Origin: Bradyrhizobium sp. OK095
GTDB lineage: Bacteria; Pseudomonadota; Alphaproteobacteria; Rhizobiales; Xanthobacteraceae
Length of the DNA: 64,000 bases
Reading direction: 5' to 3'
NCBI RefSeq assembly: GCF_900109945.1
Contig: NZ_FOBX01000019.1
Location: forward strand, 62,001 to 126,000
Every line of letters starts with the position of its first letter. The stretch's first letter is position 1. Below the pieces are notes generated by a model. The model searched no databases, was not told where the DNA came from, and saw nothing but the letters and a program-made list of their open reading frames with translations. Both the position numbers and the translations under genes were made by a program. Below are positions 25,800-34,786 of this stretch, piece after piece.

Positions 25800-26972
25800 C
25801 TACTTCATCGGGCACTTCTCGTGGAAGCGGTCCTGGTCATCGGTGACGATGGTGGCAACGGTCTTCAGCGAAAGCTCGCCCCCGGCGCCCTTCACCACGT
25901 CCTGCAAATAGAAGTTCTGGATCGGGATGTGGTTGTTGCCGAACTTGAAGGGGCCGCGCAGCGACTTGAAGTTGGCCTTTTCCATCTCGGCCTTCATCGC
26001 GTCCTTCTTGCTGGTGTCGCCCTTCACCGCAACGACCGCGCTGTTGATCAGCTGCGCCGCGTCATAGGCTTGCGCGCCGTAATAGGTCGGGCGCAAACCG
26101 GTGTACTTCTTGCGGTAGTCGGCGACGAAGCGCTTGTTCTGCTCGTTGGGGAGGTCGTTGACCCATTCCTGTGCGCCGGGCACGCCAAGCGCATTCTCCT
26201 TCTGGAGCGGCAGCGACAGCTCGTCGACGGTGAACGCCGTATAGAGCGGCATCGTGCTCTTCAGCCCCGCCTGCGCATATTGATTGAGGAACTGCACGCC
26301 GGCAGCACCCGGATAGAACACGAAGATCGATTCCGCGCCCGAGGCGCGCGCCTTGGAGAGCTCGGCGGAGAAGTCGAGCTGGCTCGGCCACACCGTGTAT
26401 TCCTCACCCTTGACCTCGCCCTTGAACGTGCTCTTGACGCCCGCGAGCATGTCCTTGCCGGCGGCGTAGTTCGGGCCGATCAGGAACACGCTCTTGACGC
26501 CGTTCGCATTCATGTAGAGGCCCACGGCGGCCGGCGTCTGGTCGTTCTGCCAGGAGGTCGAGAACACGTAAGGCGAGCACAGCTCACCCGCGACCTGCGA
26601 CGGACCGGCATTGGCCGAGATCATGAATGTCTGCGAGTCGACCGCGGTCTTGAGCGAGGCGAGGAACACGTTCGACCAGATGTAGCCGACGATGAAATCG
26701 ACCTTGTCGGACTGCACCAGCTTCTCGGTCTTCTGCTTGCCGACATCGGGCTTCTGCCCGTCGTCCTCGTAGATCACCTCGACCGGTTTGCCGTCCATCT
26801 TGCGGCCGATGTGATCCAGCGCCAGTTCGAAGGAGTTGCGCATGTCGTTGCCGATCACGGCGGTCGGGCCGCTGAAGGTCGAAACGAAACCGATCTTGAT
26901 GGTGTCGCCGGCGAATGCCGGATTTGCCAGCACCAGCGCCGCTGCGCCCGCCAGCCAGAATGCCGTCCTCAT
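25800..26972 (-). CDS. Liv-type periplasmic binding protein (lone gene)
   Basis: 390 residues from ATG 26972 with AGGGGAG upstream (the frame opens at GTG 26978). Signal peptide MRTAFWLAGAAALVLANPAFAG, then type I binding fold (DTIKIGFVSTFSGPTAVIGNDMRNSFELALDHIG). Ends HEKCPMK. Similar to binding proteins for aromatic acids in Rhodopseudomonas and Bradyrhizobium. No permease genes adjoin, so it could serve the livHMGF operon at 11-14.5 kb, which lacks a binding protein. Divergent from the NDH-2 gene. Confidence 0.88.
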   Translation of the reverse strand: MRTAFWLAGAAALVLANPAFAGDTIKIGFVSTFSGPTAVIGNDMRNSFELALDHIGRKMDGKPVEVIYEDDGQKPDVGKQKTEKLVQSDKVDFIVGYIWSNVFLASLKTAVDSQTFMISANAGPSQVAGELCSPYVFSTSWQNDQTPAAVGLYMNANGVKSVFLIGPNYAAGKDMLAGVKSTFKGEVKGEEYTVWPSQLDFSAELSKARASGAESIFVFYPGAAGVQFLNQYAQAGLKSTMPLYTAFTVDELSLPLQKENALGVPGAQEWVNDLPNEQNKRFVADYRKKYTGLRPTYYGAQAYDAAQLINSAVVAVKGDTSKKDAMKAEMEKANFKSLRGPFKFGNNHIPIQNFYLQDVVKGAGGELSLKTVATIVTDDQDRFHEKCPMK

Positions 26973-27282
26973 AACCACTCCCCTCCTTATTATTGATCCC
27001 GGAAGCGGGGTGATCGCCGCCCCGGGTCTGTCTCTATTGAACGCAAAATCTGTCGCGCCGCCAATGGCTCAGCACCCGCCCTGCACCATATTTCGCCCCA
27101 ATCGGAGATGGCAAGAAATATAATTCTACTTACTTCGGCCAAGGCATGGTCAAGGCTGCGGCGTTTTCCCGCGGCAGAGCGATACACCGAGCCTATGCGG
27201 CGATTGATGACGGCTATTGGACCGCGGCACCCAATCCGCACTTAAATGAGGAAGTAGCAGCAGCAAGATTCGAGGGTACATC
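26973..27282. other. 310-base divergent intergenic region
   Basis: Upstream of both the lone binding protein (leftward) and NDH-2 (rightward). An AT-rich core (AAGAAATATAATTCTACTTA, 27113-27132) probably contains the promoters. No TGCA-N6-TGCA site, strong palindrome or small coding frame is seen. Confidence 0.5.
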
Positions 27283-28545
27283 ATGACCACGGCACCCCAT
27301 CGCGTCGTCATCGTCGGAGCCGGTTTTGGCGGGCTGGAGACGACCCACCGGCTTGCGGGGGCACCCGTCGAGATCACGCTGATCGACCGCCGCAACCATC
27401 ATCTGTTCCAGCCGCTGCTCTACCAGGTCGCGACCGCATCGCTGGCCACTAGCGAGATCGCCTGGCCGGTGCGACATCTCATGCGCGACCGGCGCGAGGT
27501 GACGACGCTGTTTGCGACGGTCAGCGGTGTCGATGCTGACAGGCGCTGCGTGCAGATCGACGACGGCAGCGAGGTGCCCTACGACACGCTGGTGCTCGCG
27601 ACCGGTGCGCGCCACGCTTATTTCGGCCACGACGAATGGGAGCAGTGGGCGCCCGGCCTGAAGACGCTGGAGGACGCGACCACCTTGCGCCGTCACATCC
27701 TGGTAGCGTTCGAGCACGCCGAGCGCGAGACCGATCCCGCGAAACGCGCGGCGCGGCTGACCTTCGTCATCGTCGGCGCAGGCCCCACGGGGGTCGAGCT
27801 CGCCGGCACCATTGCCGAAATGGCGCATCACACGCTGCCTGCCGACTTCCGTAACATCGACACCCACAAGGCGCGCGTCGTGCTGATCGAGGCGGGCTCA
27901 CGCGTGCTGGCCGGCTTTCCCGACGATCTCTCGGCCTACGCGCAGGCATCGCTGGAAAAGATCGGCGTCGAGGTCGTGCTCGGGCAAGCCGTGACCGAGA
28001 TCAATCGGGAGGGCGTGGTGTTCGGCGACAAGCGGCTCGAGGCGAAGACCCGGATATGGGCCGCCGGCGTCCGCGCCTCACCCGCGGCCGAATGGCTGGG
28101 CGCACCGGCCGATCGCGCCGGGCGCGTGCAGGTCGAAGACGATCTCAGCATTCCCGGTCATCCGGAGATATTTGCGATCGGCGACACCGTCTTGATCAAC
28201 GCCTGGGACGGGAAGCCGGTGCCCGGCATTGCGCCGGCGGCCAAGCAGCAGGGGCAACACGTTGCCGAGACCATCAAAGCCCGCCTGCGTGGCGAGAACA
28301 AAGGCGCGTTTCGCTACAAGCACTCCGGCAGCCTCGCGCAGATCGGCAAGCGGCTTGCGGTGATCGACTTCGGCAAGGTCAAACTGCGCGGCACCATCGC
28401 ATGGTGGATCTGGGGCATCGCCCACATCTACTTCCTAATCGGCCTGCGTCACCGCCTCAGCGTTGCGCTCAGCTGGCTCTGGATCTACGCACGCGATCAG
28501 CGCGCGGCGCGGTTGATCACGCAGGGGAGCAGCAAGGTGGTGTAG
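27283..28545 (+). CDS. Type II NADH dehydrogenase (NDH-2 family flavoprotein)
   Basis: 420 residues. FAD-binding Rossmann motif VVIVGAGFGGLETTHRLA near the N-terminus, NAD-binding motif FVIVGAGPTGVELAGTIAE at about 164-182, and IFAIGDTVLI near 300 (FAD-binding Asp). The C-terminal WWIWGIAHIYFLIGLRHRLSVALSWLWIY is hydrophobic/amphipathic and should bind the membrane. Transfers electrons from NADH to quinone without proton pumping. Not obviously linked to the flanking transport genes. Confidence 0.9.
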   Translation: MTTAPHRVVIVGAGFGGLETTHRLAGAPVEITLIDRRNHHLFQPLLYQVATASLATSEIAWPVRHLMRDRREVTTLFATVSGVDADRRCVQIDDGSEVPYDTLVLATGARHAYFGHDEWEQWAPGLKTLEDATTLRRHILVAFEHAERETDPAKRAARLTFVIVGAGPTGVELAGTIAEMAHHTLPADFRNIDTHKARVVLIEAGSRVLAGFPDDLSAYAQASLEKIGVEVVLGQAVTEINREGVVFGDKRLEAKTRIWAAGVRASPAAEWLGAPADRAGRVQVEDDLSIPGHPEIFAIGDTVLINAWDGKPVPGIAPAAKQQGQHVAETIKARLRGENKGAFRYKHSGSLAQIGKRLAVIDFGKVKLRGTIAWWIWGIAHIYFLIGLRHRLSVALSWLWIYARDQRAARLITQGSSKVV

Positions 28546-28552
28546 GGCTCCT

Positions 28553-28700
28553 CCCTTCTCCCCTTGTGGGAGAAGGTGGCGCGAAGCGCCGGATGAGGGG
28601 TCTCTCTCCGCGAATTCAATCGTGAGAGGCGTACACGTGGAGAGAACCCCTCACCCGGCTTCGCTACGCGAATCCACCCTCTCCCACAAGGGGAGAGGGT
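28553..28700. repeat. Dispersed palindromic repeat, class C variant
   Basis: CTTCTCCCCTTGTGGGAGAAGG at the left and CCCTCTCCCACAAGGGGAGAGGG at the right. It lies between the convergent NDH-2 and binding-protein genes. Confidence 0.85.
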
Positions 28701-28728
28701 ACAGCGTCGCTCGTGGCAACAGCGTTCC

Positions 28729-29940
28729 CTACTTCACCAACTCACAGCCGCCCTCCGCCATCGGCCGGAACGCCTGCTCCGCCGGAATCGTCGAGACCAG
28801 CTTGTAATAATCATACGGATATTTCGACTCCTCCGGCTTCTTCACCTCGAACAGATACATGGGATGCACGACGCGGCCGTCCTGGCGGATGACGGTGTCG
28901 CCGAACAGCTTGTCCTTGCCTCTAAACTTCTTCATCTCGGGCACCGCGTCCTTGGCGTTGTCGCTGCCAGTCGCGGCGACTGCGTTGAGATAGGCAAGCG
29001 TCGAGGCATAGACGCCGGCCTGGTTGCCGCTCGGCATCTTGCCGTTCATGCCGGGCCGCGCGGCGAAGCGTTTTGCGAACGCGCGGGTGTCGTCGTTCAT
29101 GTCCCAGTAGAAGGCTTCCATCAGTTGGAGGCCCTGCGCGACCTTGATGCCCATGCCGTGGACATCGTTGATGAAGAGCAGGAACGCCACGAGCTTCTGC
29201 CCGCTCTGCTGCACGCCGAACTCGGCGGCCTGCTTCACGGCGTTGATGGTGTCGCCACCGGCGTTCGCAAGCCCGATCACCTGCGCCTTCGAGTTCTGCG
29301 CCTGCAACAGGAACGAGGCGAAGTCCGACGTGCCGAGCGGATGCTTTGACGATCCCAGCACCTTGCCGCCATGCCCCTCGATATACTTTTGCGCTTCCCC
29401 CTCGATGCCCTTGCCGAGCGCATAGTCCACCGTGAGGAAGTACCACTCCTTGCCACCGCGCGACATCATCGCGGCCGCCGTGGTGTTGCCGGTCGCCCAG
29501 GTGTCGTTAACCCATTGAATGGTGTTGGGCGAACAGGCCTTGCCGGTGAGATCCGAGCTTGCCGTGGAGGACGCCAGGAACGTCATGCGGCTGTCGCGCA
29601 GCAGCGTGTTGATGGAGAGACCGACTGCCGAATTCGGCACGTCGACGATGGCGTCGACACCCTCGACATCGAGCCATTTGCGCGCAATCGCATTGCCGAC
29701 ATCAGCCTTGTTCTGGTGGTCGGCATAGACGATCTCGACCTTGATGCCCTTAGCCCCGCCGTTAAAATCCTCGGCTGCCATGCGCGCGGCCTCGACCGAG
29801 CCCATCCCATTGGTGTCCTGAAAGATGCCTGAGATGTCGTTGAGCACACCGACGCGCACAACGTTGTCCGATATCTCGGCGCTTGCGACGCCGCTCATCA
29901 GGCTCGCGGCCAGTGTCAGCGTCCACTTCAGGTTCTTCAT
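28729..29940 (-). CDS. Liv-type periplasmic binding protein downstream of the P450
   Basis: 403 residues. Signal peptide MKNLKWTLTLAASLMSGVASAE with cleavage near ASA-EI, then type I binding fold (VVRVGVLNDISGIFQDTNGMGSVEAARMAAEDFN). GGGAGGG before ATG 29940. Only 37 bases downstream of the P450 gene on the same strand, so co-transcribed. Ligand probably a methoxylated or hydroxylated benzoate or cinnamate, by association with the CYP199-like enzyme and feruloyl-CoA synthase; no permease genes nearby. Confidence 0.88.
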   Translation of the reverse strand: MKNLKWTLTLAASLMSGVASAEISDNVVRVGVLNDISGIFQDTNGMGSVEAARMAAEDFNGGAKGIKVEIVYADHQNKADVGNAIARKWLDVEGVDAIVDVPNSAVGLSINTLLRDSRMTFLASSTASSDLTGKACSPNTIQWVNDTWATGNTTAAAMMSRGGKEWYFLTVDYALGKGIEGEAQKYIEGHGGKVLGSSKHPLGTSDFASFLLQAQNSKAQVIGLANAGGDTINAVKQAAEFGVQQSGQKLVAFLLFINDVHGMGIKVAQGLQLMEAFYWDMNDDTRAFAKRFAARPGMNGKMPSGNQAGVYASTLAYLNAVAATGSDNAKDAVPEMKKFRGKDKLFGDTVIRQDGRVVHPMYLFEVKKPEESKYPYDYYKLVSTIPAEQAFRPMAEGGCELVK

Positions 29941-29977
29941 TGGTCCCTCCCCTATTATTGTTTCGCCACCGACCGCG

Positions 29978-31186
29978 TCAGGCCGGCGAGATCGTCACCG
30001 GCAGGCTGTCGAGCCCGCGCAGCGTGTTGTTGAAGCGGCGCTTTGGTTCACCCGTGATCTCGATGCTGGCGACGCGGCGAGCCAAAGCCGAAAGCATCGT
30101 CTCGCCTTCGAGCCGCGCCACGAGCTGGCCGACGCACATGTGAATGCCGGAGCCGTAACCGACATGGCCGGACGTGCGGCGGGTGATGTCGTAACTATCC
30201 GGCTTGTCCCATCGCCGCGGATCGCGGTTAGCGGCAGCAAGGAACATCAGCACTTTCTCGCCCTCGCCGATCGTCGCGCCCGACAGGTCGACCTCACGCG
30301 TCGTGGTGCGGAAGAAGGTCTGCACCGGGCTCTCAAAGCGCACGGCCTCCTCGAAAGCGTTACGCGCCAGCGTGAGATCGCTGCGCAGGCGCTGCCATTG
30401 GTCGGGGAAGCGGGCGAGGCAATAGACGGCCGCGCCAATGCCGTTGACGGTGGTATCGAGCCCAGCCGACAGCAGCGAACGCACCAGCAACGGCGCTTCC
30501 GTGGCCGTGATGGCGCCATCGTCGACATGGGCGTGAATGCAGGCGCCGATGCCGCCGGGCGTCAAATTATCGCGCTGGCACTGCGCGGTGACATAGGCCT
30601 GATGCGGCGCCGAGCGCGCGATCGCCTCCTTGCGCAATTCGTTCGGCGGGCCGAACGCGTTGAACACCAGGCTCGCATAGGGAATGAGGTTTTCGCGACC
30701 CTCGGGCTTCAGCCCAAGAGCATCCGGAAAGATCGAGAGCGGATAGGCCTCCGCCAGATCCGCGATCGCATCAAAACTGCGCTTCTCCAGCAGTGCGTCG
30801 ACCCGTTGATCGGCCGCCGCGGCGAAGCGCTCGCGCAGCCCCTTCATCACAGTCGGCGACAGCACTTTTGACAGCACGGCGCGGGTGCGGGTGTGCTCGG
30901 GAGGATCGGCCTCGAGAATCAGGCTCTGCGGCCGCCACGGCGTCTCCTTCTTGAAGTCGGACAGGCCAACGCCGCGACTGGAGCAGAACGTCGCGGGATC
31001 GTTCAGCACGGCATGGACCTCGGCGTACCGCGCCACGCCATAGAGCTTCCACTTGTCGAGATAGACGACCGGCCCCGTCTCCCGCAGCAGCTCATGGGTC
31101 GGATAAGGGTCGGCAAAAAAATTCATGTCGAAGGGATCGACATCGAGATGCGGGACGCCTGATACAGTCGAGCCGGGTGCGCTCAT
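29978..31186 (-). CDS. Cytochrome P450, CYP199-like (para-substituted benzoate demethylase/hydroxylase family)
   Basis: 402 residues. Haem-binding GYGSGIHMCVGQLVARLEGE at about 345-364 (Cys ligand in HMCVG); I-helix SAGLDTTVNGIG; ExxR in FEEAVRFESP region and LILEADPPEHTRTRAVLSKVLSP. The pattern matches CYP199A enzymes of Rhodopseudomonas and Bradyrhizobium, which O-demethylate 4-methoxybenzoate and oxidise similar acids. The ferredoxin and reductase partners are not in the window. GGGAGGACC precedes ATG 31186. Divergent from a MarR regulator across 83 bases, the likely control region. Confidence 0.88.
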   Translation of the reverse strand: MSAPGSTVSGVPHLDVDPFDMNFFADPYPTHELLRETGPVVYLDKWKLYGVARYAEVHAVLNDPATFCSSRGVGLSDFKKETPWRPQSLILEADPPEHTRTRAVLSKVLSPTVMKGLRERFAAAADQRVDALLEKRSFDAIADLAEAYPLSIFPDALGLKPEGRENLIPYASLVFNAFGPPNELRKEAIARSAPHQAYVTAQCQRDNLTPGGIGACIHAHVDDGAITATEAPLLVRSLLSAGLDTTVNGIGAAVYCLARFPDQWQRLRSDLTLARNAFEEAVRFESPVQTFFRTTTREVDLSGATIGEGEKVLMFLAAANRDPRRWDKPDSYDITRRTSGHVGYGSGIHMCVGQLVARLEGETMLSALARRVASIEITGEPKRRFNNTLRGLDSLPVTISPA

Positions 31187-31269
31187 AAAGGTCCTCCCTC
31201 ATTTTGATCTTGTGAAAGCGCCACGCTTGCCCTTAGGTCTTCAGGCACGCAGCGAGACAGAATCCCGAT

Positions 31270-31776
31270 ATGCCGCCGTCTTCGACCAGAGCCCGCCAAA
31301 AGCCTGCGCCCACGGAGGCCGGACCGACGCTCGATCTCGACCGTTACGTCCCGGCTTTCATCACCTTCATCGCCAACAAGCTCTCGAACAGCGCGACCGC
31401 GTTCTATCAGAAGCAGTTCGGCGTCAACGTCACGGAATGGCGGATCATGTCGCTGCTGGCGATCGAGCCCGGCATTCCGGCCTCGCGCATCTGCCACGTC
31501 ATCGGCTTCGACAAGGGCCCGGTGAGCCGGACGCTCGCAGGTCTGGAGAAACGCGGGCAGGTCGCGATCCGCACCGACCCGAATGACGGCCGCACCCATT
31601 CGATCTCGCTGACGGCGAGGGGCCGCGCCACCCATGACAAGGTGATCGTGGCGGCATTCGAGCGCGAACGGCGGCTGTTGTCTTGCTTGAGCAAGGACGA
31701 GCGCGAGGTCCTGATTGATTTGTTGCGCCGGCTGCACGAAAATTTGGGCGCGGTGACCGGCGGCAGCACCAGCTGA
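31270..31776 (+). CDS. MarR-family regulator divergent from the P450
   Basis: 168 residues. Winged HTH core NVTEWRIMSLLAIEPGIPASRICHVIGFDKGPVSRTLAGLEKRGQVAIRTDPNDGRTHSISLTARGRATH, with the wing DPNDGR. Probably represses the P450-binding-protein operon until an aromatic acid or its CoA ester binds. No clear palindrome is seen in the 83-base divergent gap; a perfect 14-base palindrome lies instead downstream at 31929-31942. Confidence 0.88.
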   Translation: MPPSSTRARQKPAPTEAGPTLDLDRYVPAFITFIANKLSNSATAFYQKQFGVNVTEWRIMSLLAIEPGIPASRICHVIGFDKGPVSRTLAGLEKRGQVAIRTDPNDGRTHSISLTARGRATHDKVIVAAFERERRLLSCLSKDEREVLIDLLRRLHENLGAVTGGSTS

Positions 31777-31810
31777 CGCGGCGGCCGTGAGGCGCATCGT
31801 CTCGCCGCCT

Positions 31811-31900
31811 TCAGGCATACGCCGGCAGTTGCCAGCGGCACCCTCTCTGCCGAGCATTCGTTTCCTCCAGGATCAGGCGCAGCGGTTCCCCCGCCGTCAT
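31811..31900 (-). CDS. Possible 29-residue ORF or gene remnant behind an orphan operator
   Basis: Reads MTAGEPLRLILEETNARQRG then CRWQLPAYA and stops. AAGG directly precedes the ATG, too close for a good ribosome-binding site. It starts 29 bases from the palindrome at 31929-31942. It may be a small protein, or the leftover of a larger gene once controlled by the palindrome. No family recognised. Confidence 0.3.
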   Translation of the reverse strand: MTAGEPLRLILEETNARQRGCRWQLPAYA

Positions 31901-31928
31901 CCTTGTCTGGAACGGTTCGCACGAATTA

Positions 31929-31942
31929 GTTGCTTAAGCAAC
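31929..31942. promoter_or_regulatory. Perfect 14-base palindrome GTTGCTTAAGCAAC (MarR-type operator)
   Basis: Exact palindrome of the TTG...CAA kind bound by MarR proteins of aromatic pathways. It lies in a 373-base stretch (31777-32149) without a full gene; the rest of that stretch is the class B repeat at 31997-32127 and the 29-residue frame. Confidence 0.55.
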
Positions 31943-31996
31943 AAAAGAATCATGCAGGATATTGCGGCAGGTTGGCTGGCGTATTGCTTTGCCAAA

Positions 31997-32127
31997 CTCT
32001 CGTGTCCCGGACGCGCTGCAGCGTGAAACGCTGCTGCGCAGAGCCGGGACCCATCGCCCTGGGCGAAGGATGGGCCCCGGCTCTGCAGCGCACCACTGCG
32101 TGCTGCGCTGCGTCCGGGGCACGAGAG
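31997..32127. repeat. Dispersed palindromic repeat, class B
   Basis: CTCTCGTGTCCCGGACGC on the left, GCGTCCGGGGCACGAGAG on the right, just past the 3' end of fcs; possibly also its terminator. Confidence 0.85.
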
Positions 32128-32149
32128 GTGCTAGCTCAGAGACCAGCGG

Positions 32150-34003
32150 TCAATCGTTGCAGCCGATCCACTCCGCCGACGCATCATCATTCAACCGCGC
32201 CACCGCATCCGCGCGTCGCGTCAGCACGGCGCGTTGGTTGATGTAGCCCTTGTCGGTGATCTCGCCGCCGTCAACCGACGGCGGCTCGGCGAGCAGCAAC
32301 GCACGGGTGGCATGGCCGGAGGAATTGGCGCCTTGCTGTTTCAACTTTGCGAGGCCCTGCGCGATCGCGACCCTGACCTTGTCATGCGTCAGCACCTCAT
32401 TCACGCCGACCGTTTCGGGCAGACCGACATGAGCGCGGCAAGCCGCGATGTTCGGAAACACCAGAAACCGCACCTCGTCGCCACCATGCCCTGTGACGAC
32501 GATATCCTGCGCAAGCGGCGCCAGTGCTGCAATGCCAGCGACGCGCAGCGTCCCGACGCTGACCCATGTGCCGGAGTTGAGTTTGAAATCTTCCGCGACA
32601 CGGCCATCGAAGAACAGGCCGCGCTCGGGCCGCACGGGATCGGCAAGCTTCACGGCGTCGCCGATGAGGTAGAAACCTTCTTCGTCAAACGCCTGCCTGG
32701 TGAGCTCCGGCGCCTTCCAATAGCCCGGCGTGACGTTGGGGCCGCGCACGCGCACCTCCAGCTTGTCGCCAGAGCTGACGAGCTTCAGTTCGGTGCCCGG
32801 AATCGGCACACCGATATTGCCGGAGCGCTCCGCGAGGAAATGGCAGTCTGTCGCGAGCGGCGAGGTTTCGGTCGAGCCCCAGGCCGAGACCATCGGCAGC
32901 GCACGGCCGACGGTCTCGATCGAAAGCTCCTCAAGCGCATCCCACAGATTCTGCGGCAACGCTGCGCCGGCATAGAAGGCAAACTTCACCTCGCTGAAGA
33001 AGTGGCGGCGCAACTCCTCGTCGCCGCGCAACGCCGCGATCAGCATGTCGAACCCGCGCGGCACATTGAAATAGACCGTCGGCGTCACGCTTTTCAAATT
33101 GGCGAGCGACGTCGCAAACAGCCCGGGTGCAGGCTTGCCGCCGTCGATATAGAGCGAGCCGCCGTTGCGCAGCACGAGATTGAAATTGTGGTTGGCTCCG
33201 AACGTATGGCTCCACGGCAGCCAGTCGAGAATGACGAGATCGCGGGTCTGTTCGAGAAATGTCCAGGTCTGCGCCTTGGCCTGCTGGCTCGACGTCAGCA
33301 TGCGCTGGGTGTTGATCACAGCCTTGGGCGTGCCGGTCGAGCCCGAGGTGAACAGGAATTTTGCGATCGTATCCGGCGTCACGGCGGCGAAGGCTTTTGC
33401 GACATCCGAAGTTTCAGGCGTTGCCGCAACCGCGCGGAAGGCGAGCGCATCGGCATCGCTCGCATTGCCGCTGATGATCTGCGCACGATGCAGCGGCTTG
33501 ATCGCGGCCAGCGCCGGCGCGAATGGCCTGGTCGCGGAGACATAGATCGCGCCGGGCTCTAGCAGCGAGATCATGCCCTTGAGCTTGTCGAAGTCCTTTG
33601 ACATCAGCGAATAGGCGGGCGAGATCGCGGTCGAGGGGACACCGACATGCTGGGCGGCCAGCGCGAGCAGCGCATGATCGATGCCGTTGTCGGAGAGGAT
33701 GACGACGGGGCGTTCGGCGCTGAACTGTTGCGCGAGCATCCAGGATGCCGCCGCGCGTACCCGCCGCAGGGCACCCGCGTAGGTCACGGTGGCCCAGGGC
33801 GTATCGGCGCTGTCGCGCTCGGCGAGGAAGATTGTATCAGGCGCCTGCCGTGCCCAGTGCTCCAGCCAGTCGCCGATGCAACGCGCGCTGTCGCGCAAGG
33901 GCTCGCCCGAGCGCAGCACGATGCTGCCGTCGGCGCGATGCTCGGCGACGGTTTTTGGCGTTGCGAACAGGCTCGAAGCGTCGCCATGTGCGGCGGTTGT
34001 CAT
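32150..34003 (-). CDS. fcs: Feruloyl-CoA synthase
   Basis: 617 residues from ATG 34003 (MTTAAHGDASSLFATPKTVAEHRADGS), with GGAGG five bases upstream; the frame extends to 34102 but that part crosses the operator. ANL-type ligase: P-loop FTSGSTGTPKAVI, AWGSTETSP adenylate motif, and GYWKAPELTRQAFDEEGFYLIGD. The long C-terminal part and overall length fit bacterial feruloyl-CoA synthases rather than 4-coumarate ligases. It activates ferulate or p-coumarate; the hydratase/lyase and vanillin dehydrogenase partners are not here. Divergent from a MarR gene. Confidence 0.9.
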   Translation of the reverse strand: MTTAAHGDASSLFATPKTVAEHRADGSIVLRSGEPLRDSARCIGDWLEHWARQAPDTIFLAERDSADTPWATVTYAGALRRVRAAASWMLAQQFSAERPVVILSDNGIDHALLALAAQHVGVPSTAISPAYSLMSKDFDKLKGMISLLEPGAIYVSATRPFAPALAAIKPLHRAQIISGNASDADALAFRAVAATPETSDVAKAFAAVTPDTIAKFLFTSGSTGTPKAVINTQRMLTSSQQAKAQTWTFLEQTRDLVILDWLPWSHTFGANHNFNLVLRNGGSLYIDGGKPAPGLFATSLANLKSVTPTVYFNVPRGFDMLIAALRGDEELRRHFFSEVKFAFYAGAALPQNLWDALEELSIETVGRALPMVSAWGSTETSPLATDCHFLAERSGNIGVPIPGTELKLVSSGDKLEVRVRGPNVTPGYWKAPELTRQAFDEEGFYLIGDAVKLADPVRPERGLFFDGRVAEDFKLNSGTWVSVGTLRVAGIAALAPLAQDIVVTGHGGDEVRFLVFPNIAACRAHVGLPETVGVNEVLTHDKVRVAIAQGLAKLKQQGANSSGHATRALLLAEPPSVDGGEITDKGYINQRAVLTRRADAVARLNDDASAEWIGCND

Positions 34004-34082
34004 GTTTTCCTCCTCCGCCCGGATGCCCGGATCGGCCGCAGCCTCGTTCCGGGCTGCTTTGGCCATAATGTTGGGCAGGACA

Positions 34083-34103
34083 ATTGTTGTCGTCAACAAC
34101 AAT
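34083..34103. promoter_or_regulatory. Inverted repeat ATTGTTGT-N5-ACAACAAT between fcs and marR
   Basis: Perfect eight-base arms with a five-base spacer, 80 bases upstream of fcs and 51 bases upstream of the MarR start. Candidate operator for the adjacent FerR/CouR-like regulator. Confidence 0.65.
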
Positions 34104-34153
34104 CTTCCGCTTGAGGCATCAAGGCGCTAAGCTTGCCCGACAGGAGACGCGAT

Positions 34154-34660
34154 GTGACAGCCAGCGCAGCCAGAGTCGATGCTCGCCCTTCCCTACGCAA
34201 ACGCGTCGGCAACGGCGCCGCGCGGCGGATCGACGCGGACGAGATCGGCCTCGACGCGCTGGTCGGCCACGCCGGCTATGCCGTGCGGCGCTTCCAGATC
34301 TGGATCTTTCAGGACTTCATCAGGACACTCGGCGATGTCGACATCAGGCCGACGCAATATTCGGTGCTGACGGTGATCGGCGCCAACCCCGGCCTCTCGC
34401 AGATGGCGGTGGCCAAACGCCTCGGCATCGAGCGCGCCCGGCTGGTGCATCTGCTCGACAGCCTCGAGCAGCGCAAGCTGGTGAAGCGGGTCAAGTCGAA
34501 GACGGACCGGCGCTCCCACGCCCTGCACCTCACCGGCCAGGGCGAGACGGCACTGGCGAAGTTCAAGCGCCTCGCCGCCGAGCACGAACGGCATGTCGAG
34601 GCCAAGATCGGCAAGGCGAACCGGGAGCGGTTGCTCCAGATCCTCGCGGACTTCACTTGA
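34154..34660 (+). CDS. MarR-family regulator of feruloyl-CoA synthase (FerR/CouR-like)
   Basis: 168 residues from GTG 34154, which has AGGAG seven bases upstream; the frame opens at 34133. Winged HTH at about 65-130 (YSVLTVIGANPGLSQMAVAKRLGIERARLVHLLDSLEQRKLVKRVKSKTDRRSHALHLTGQGE) between helical dimerisation segments. MarR proteins next to hydroxycinnamate CoA ligases usually sense the cinnamoyl-CoA product and derepress the pathway; the inverted repeat in the divergent promoter is the likely target. Confidence 0.88.
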   Translation: MTASAARVDARPSLRKRVGNGAARRIDADEIGLDALVGHAGYAVRRFQIWIFQDFIRTLGDVDIRPTQYSVLTVIGANPGLSQMAVAKRLGIERARLVHLLDSLEQRKLVKRVKSKTDRRSHALHLTGQGETALAKFKRLAAEHERHVEAKIGKANRERLLQILADFT

Positions 34661-34786
34661 TCGCGACTGCACATGATTTGGGCAGATGCCCGTAACAGGG
34701 CGCTGGCGCGGCGACCTGCTCAATCATCGAAATATCCCCCAACCCACTGATCCCACGATAATATCCGAGACACCTGCGCTGCCCGG

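Noticed and set aside
27140..27165. Possible sigma-54 promoter (GG...GC) before NDH-2
   Set aside because: Spacing between GG and GC is 8, not 10, and flanking bases do not fit.
31183..31857. 224-codon minus-strand frame with a good GGAGGAAACGA ribosome-binding-like start
   Set aside because: Runs antisense through the whole MarR gene, which has a clear domain; the purine run is probably chance or part of a decayed gene.
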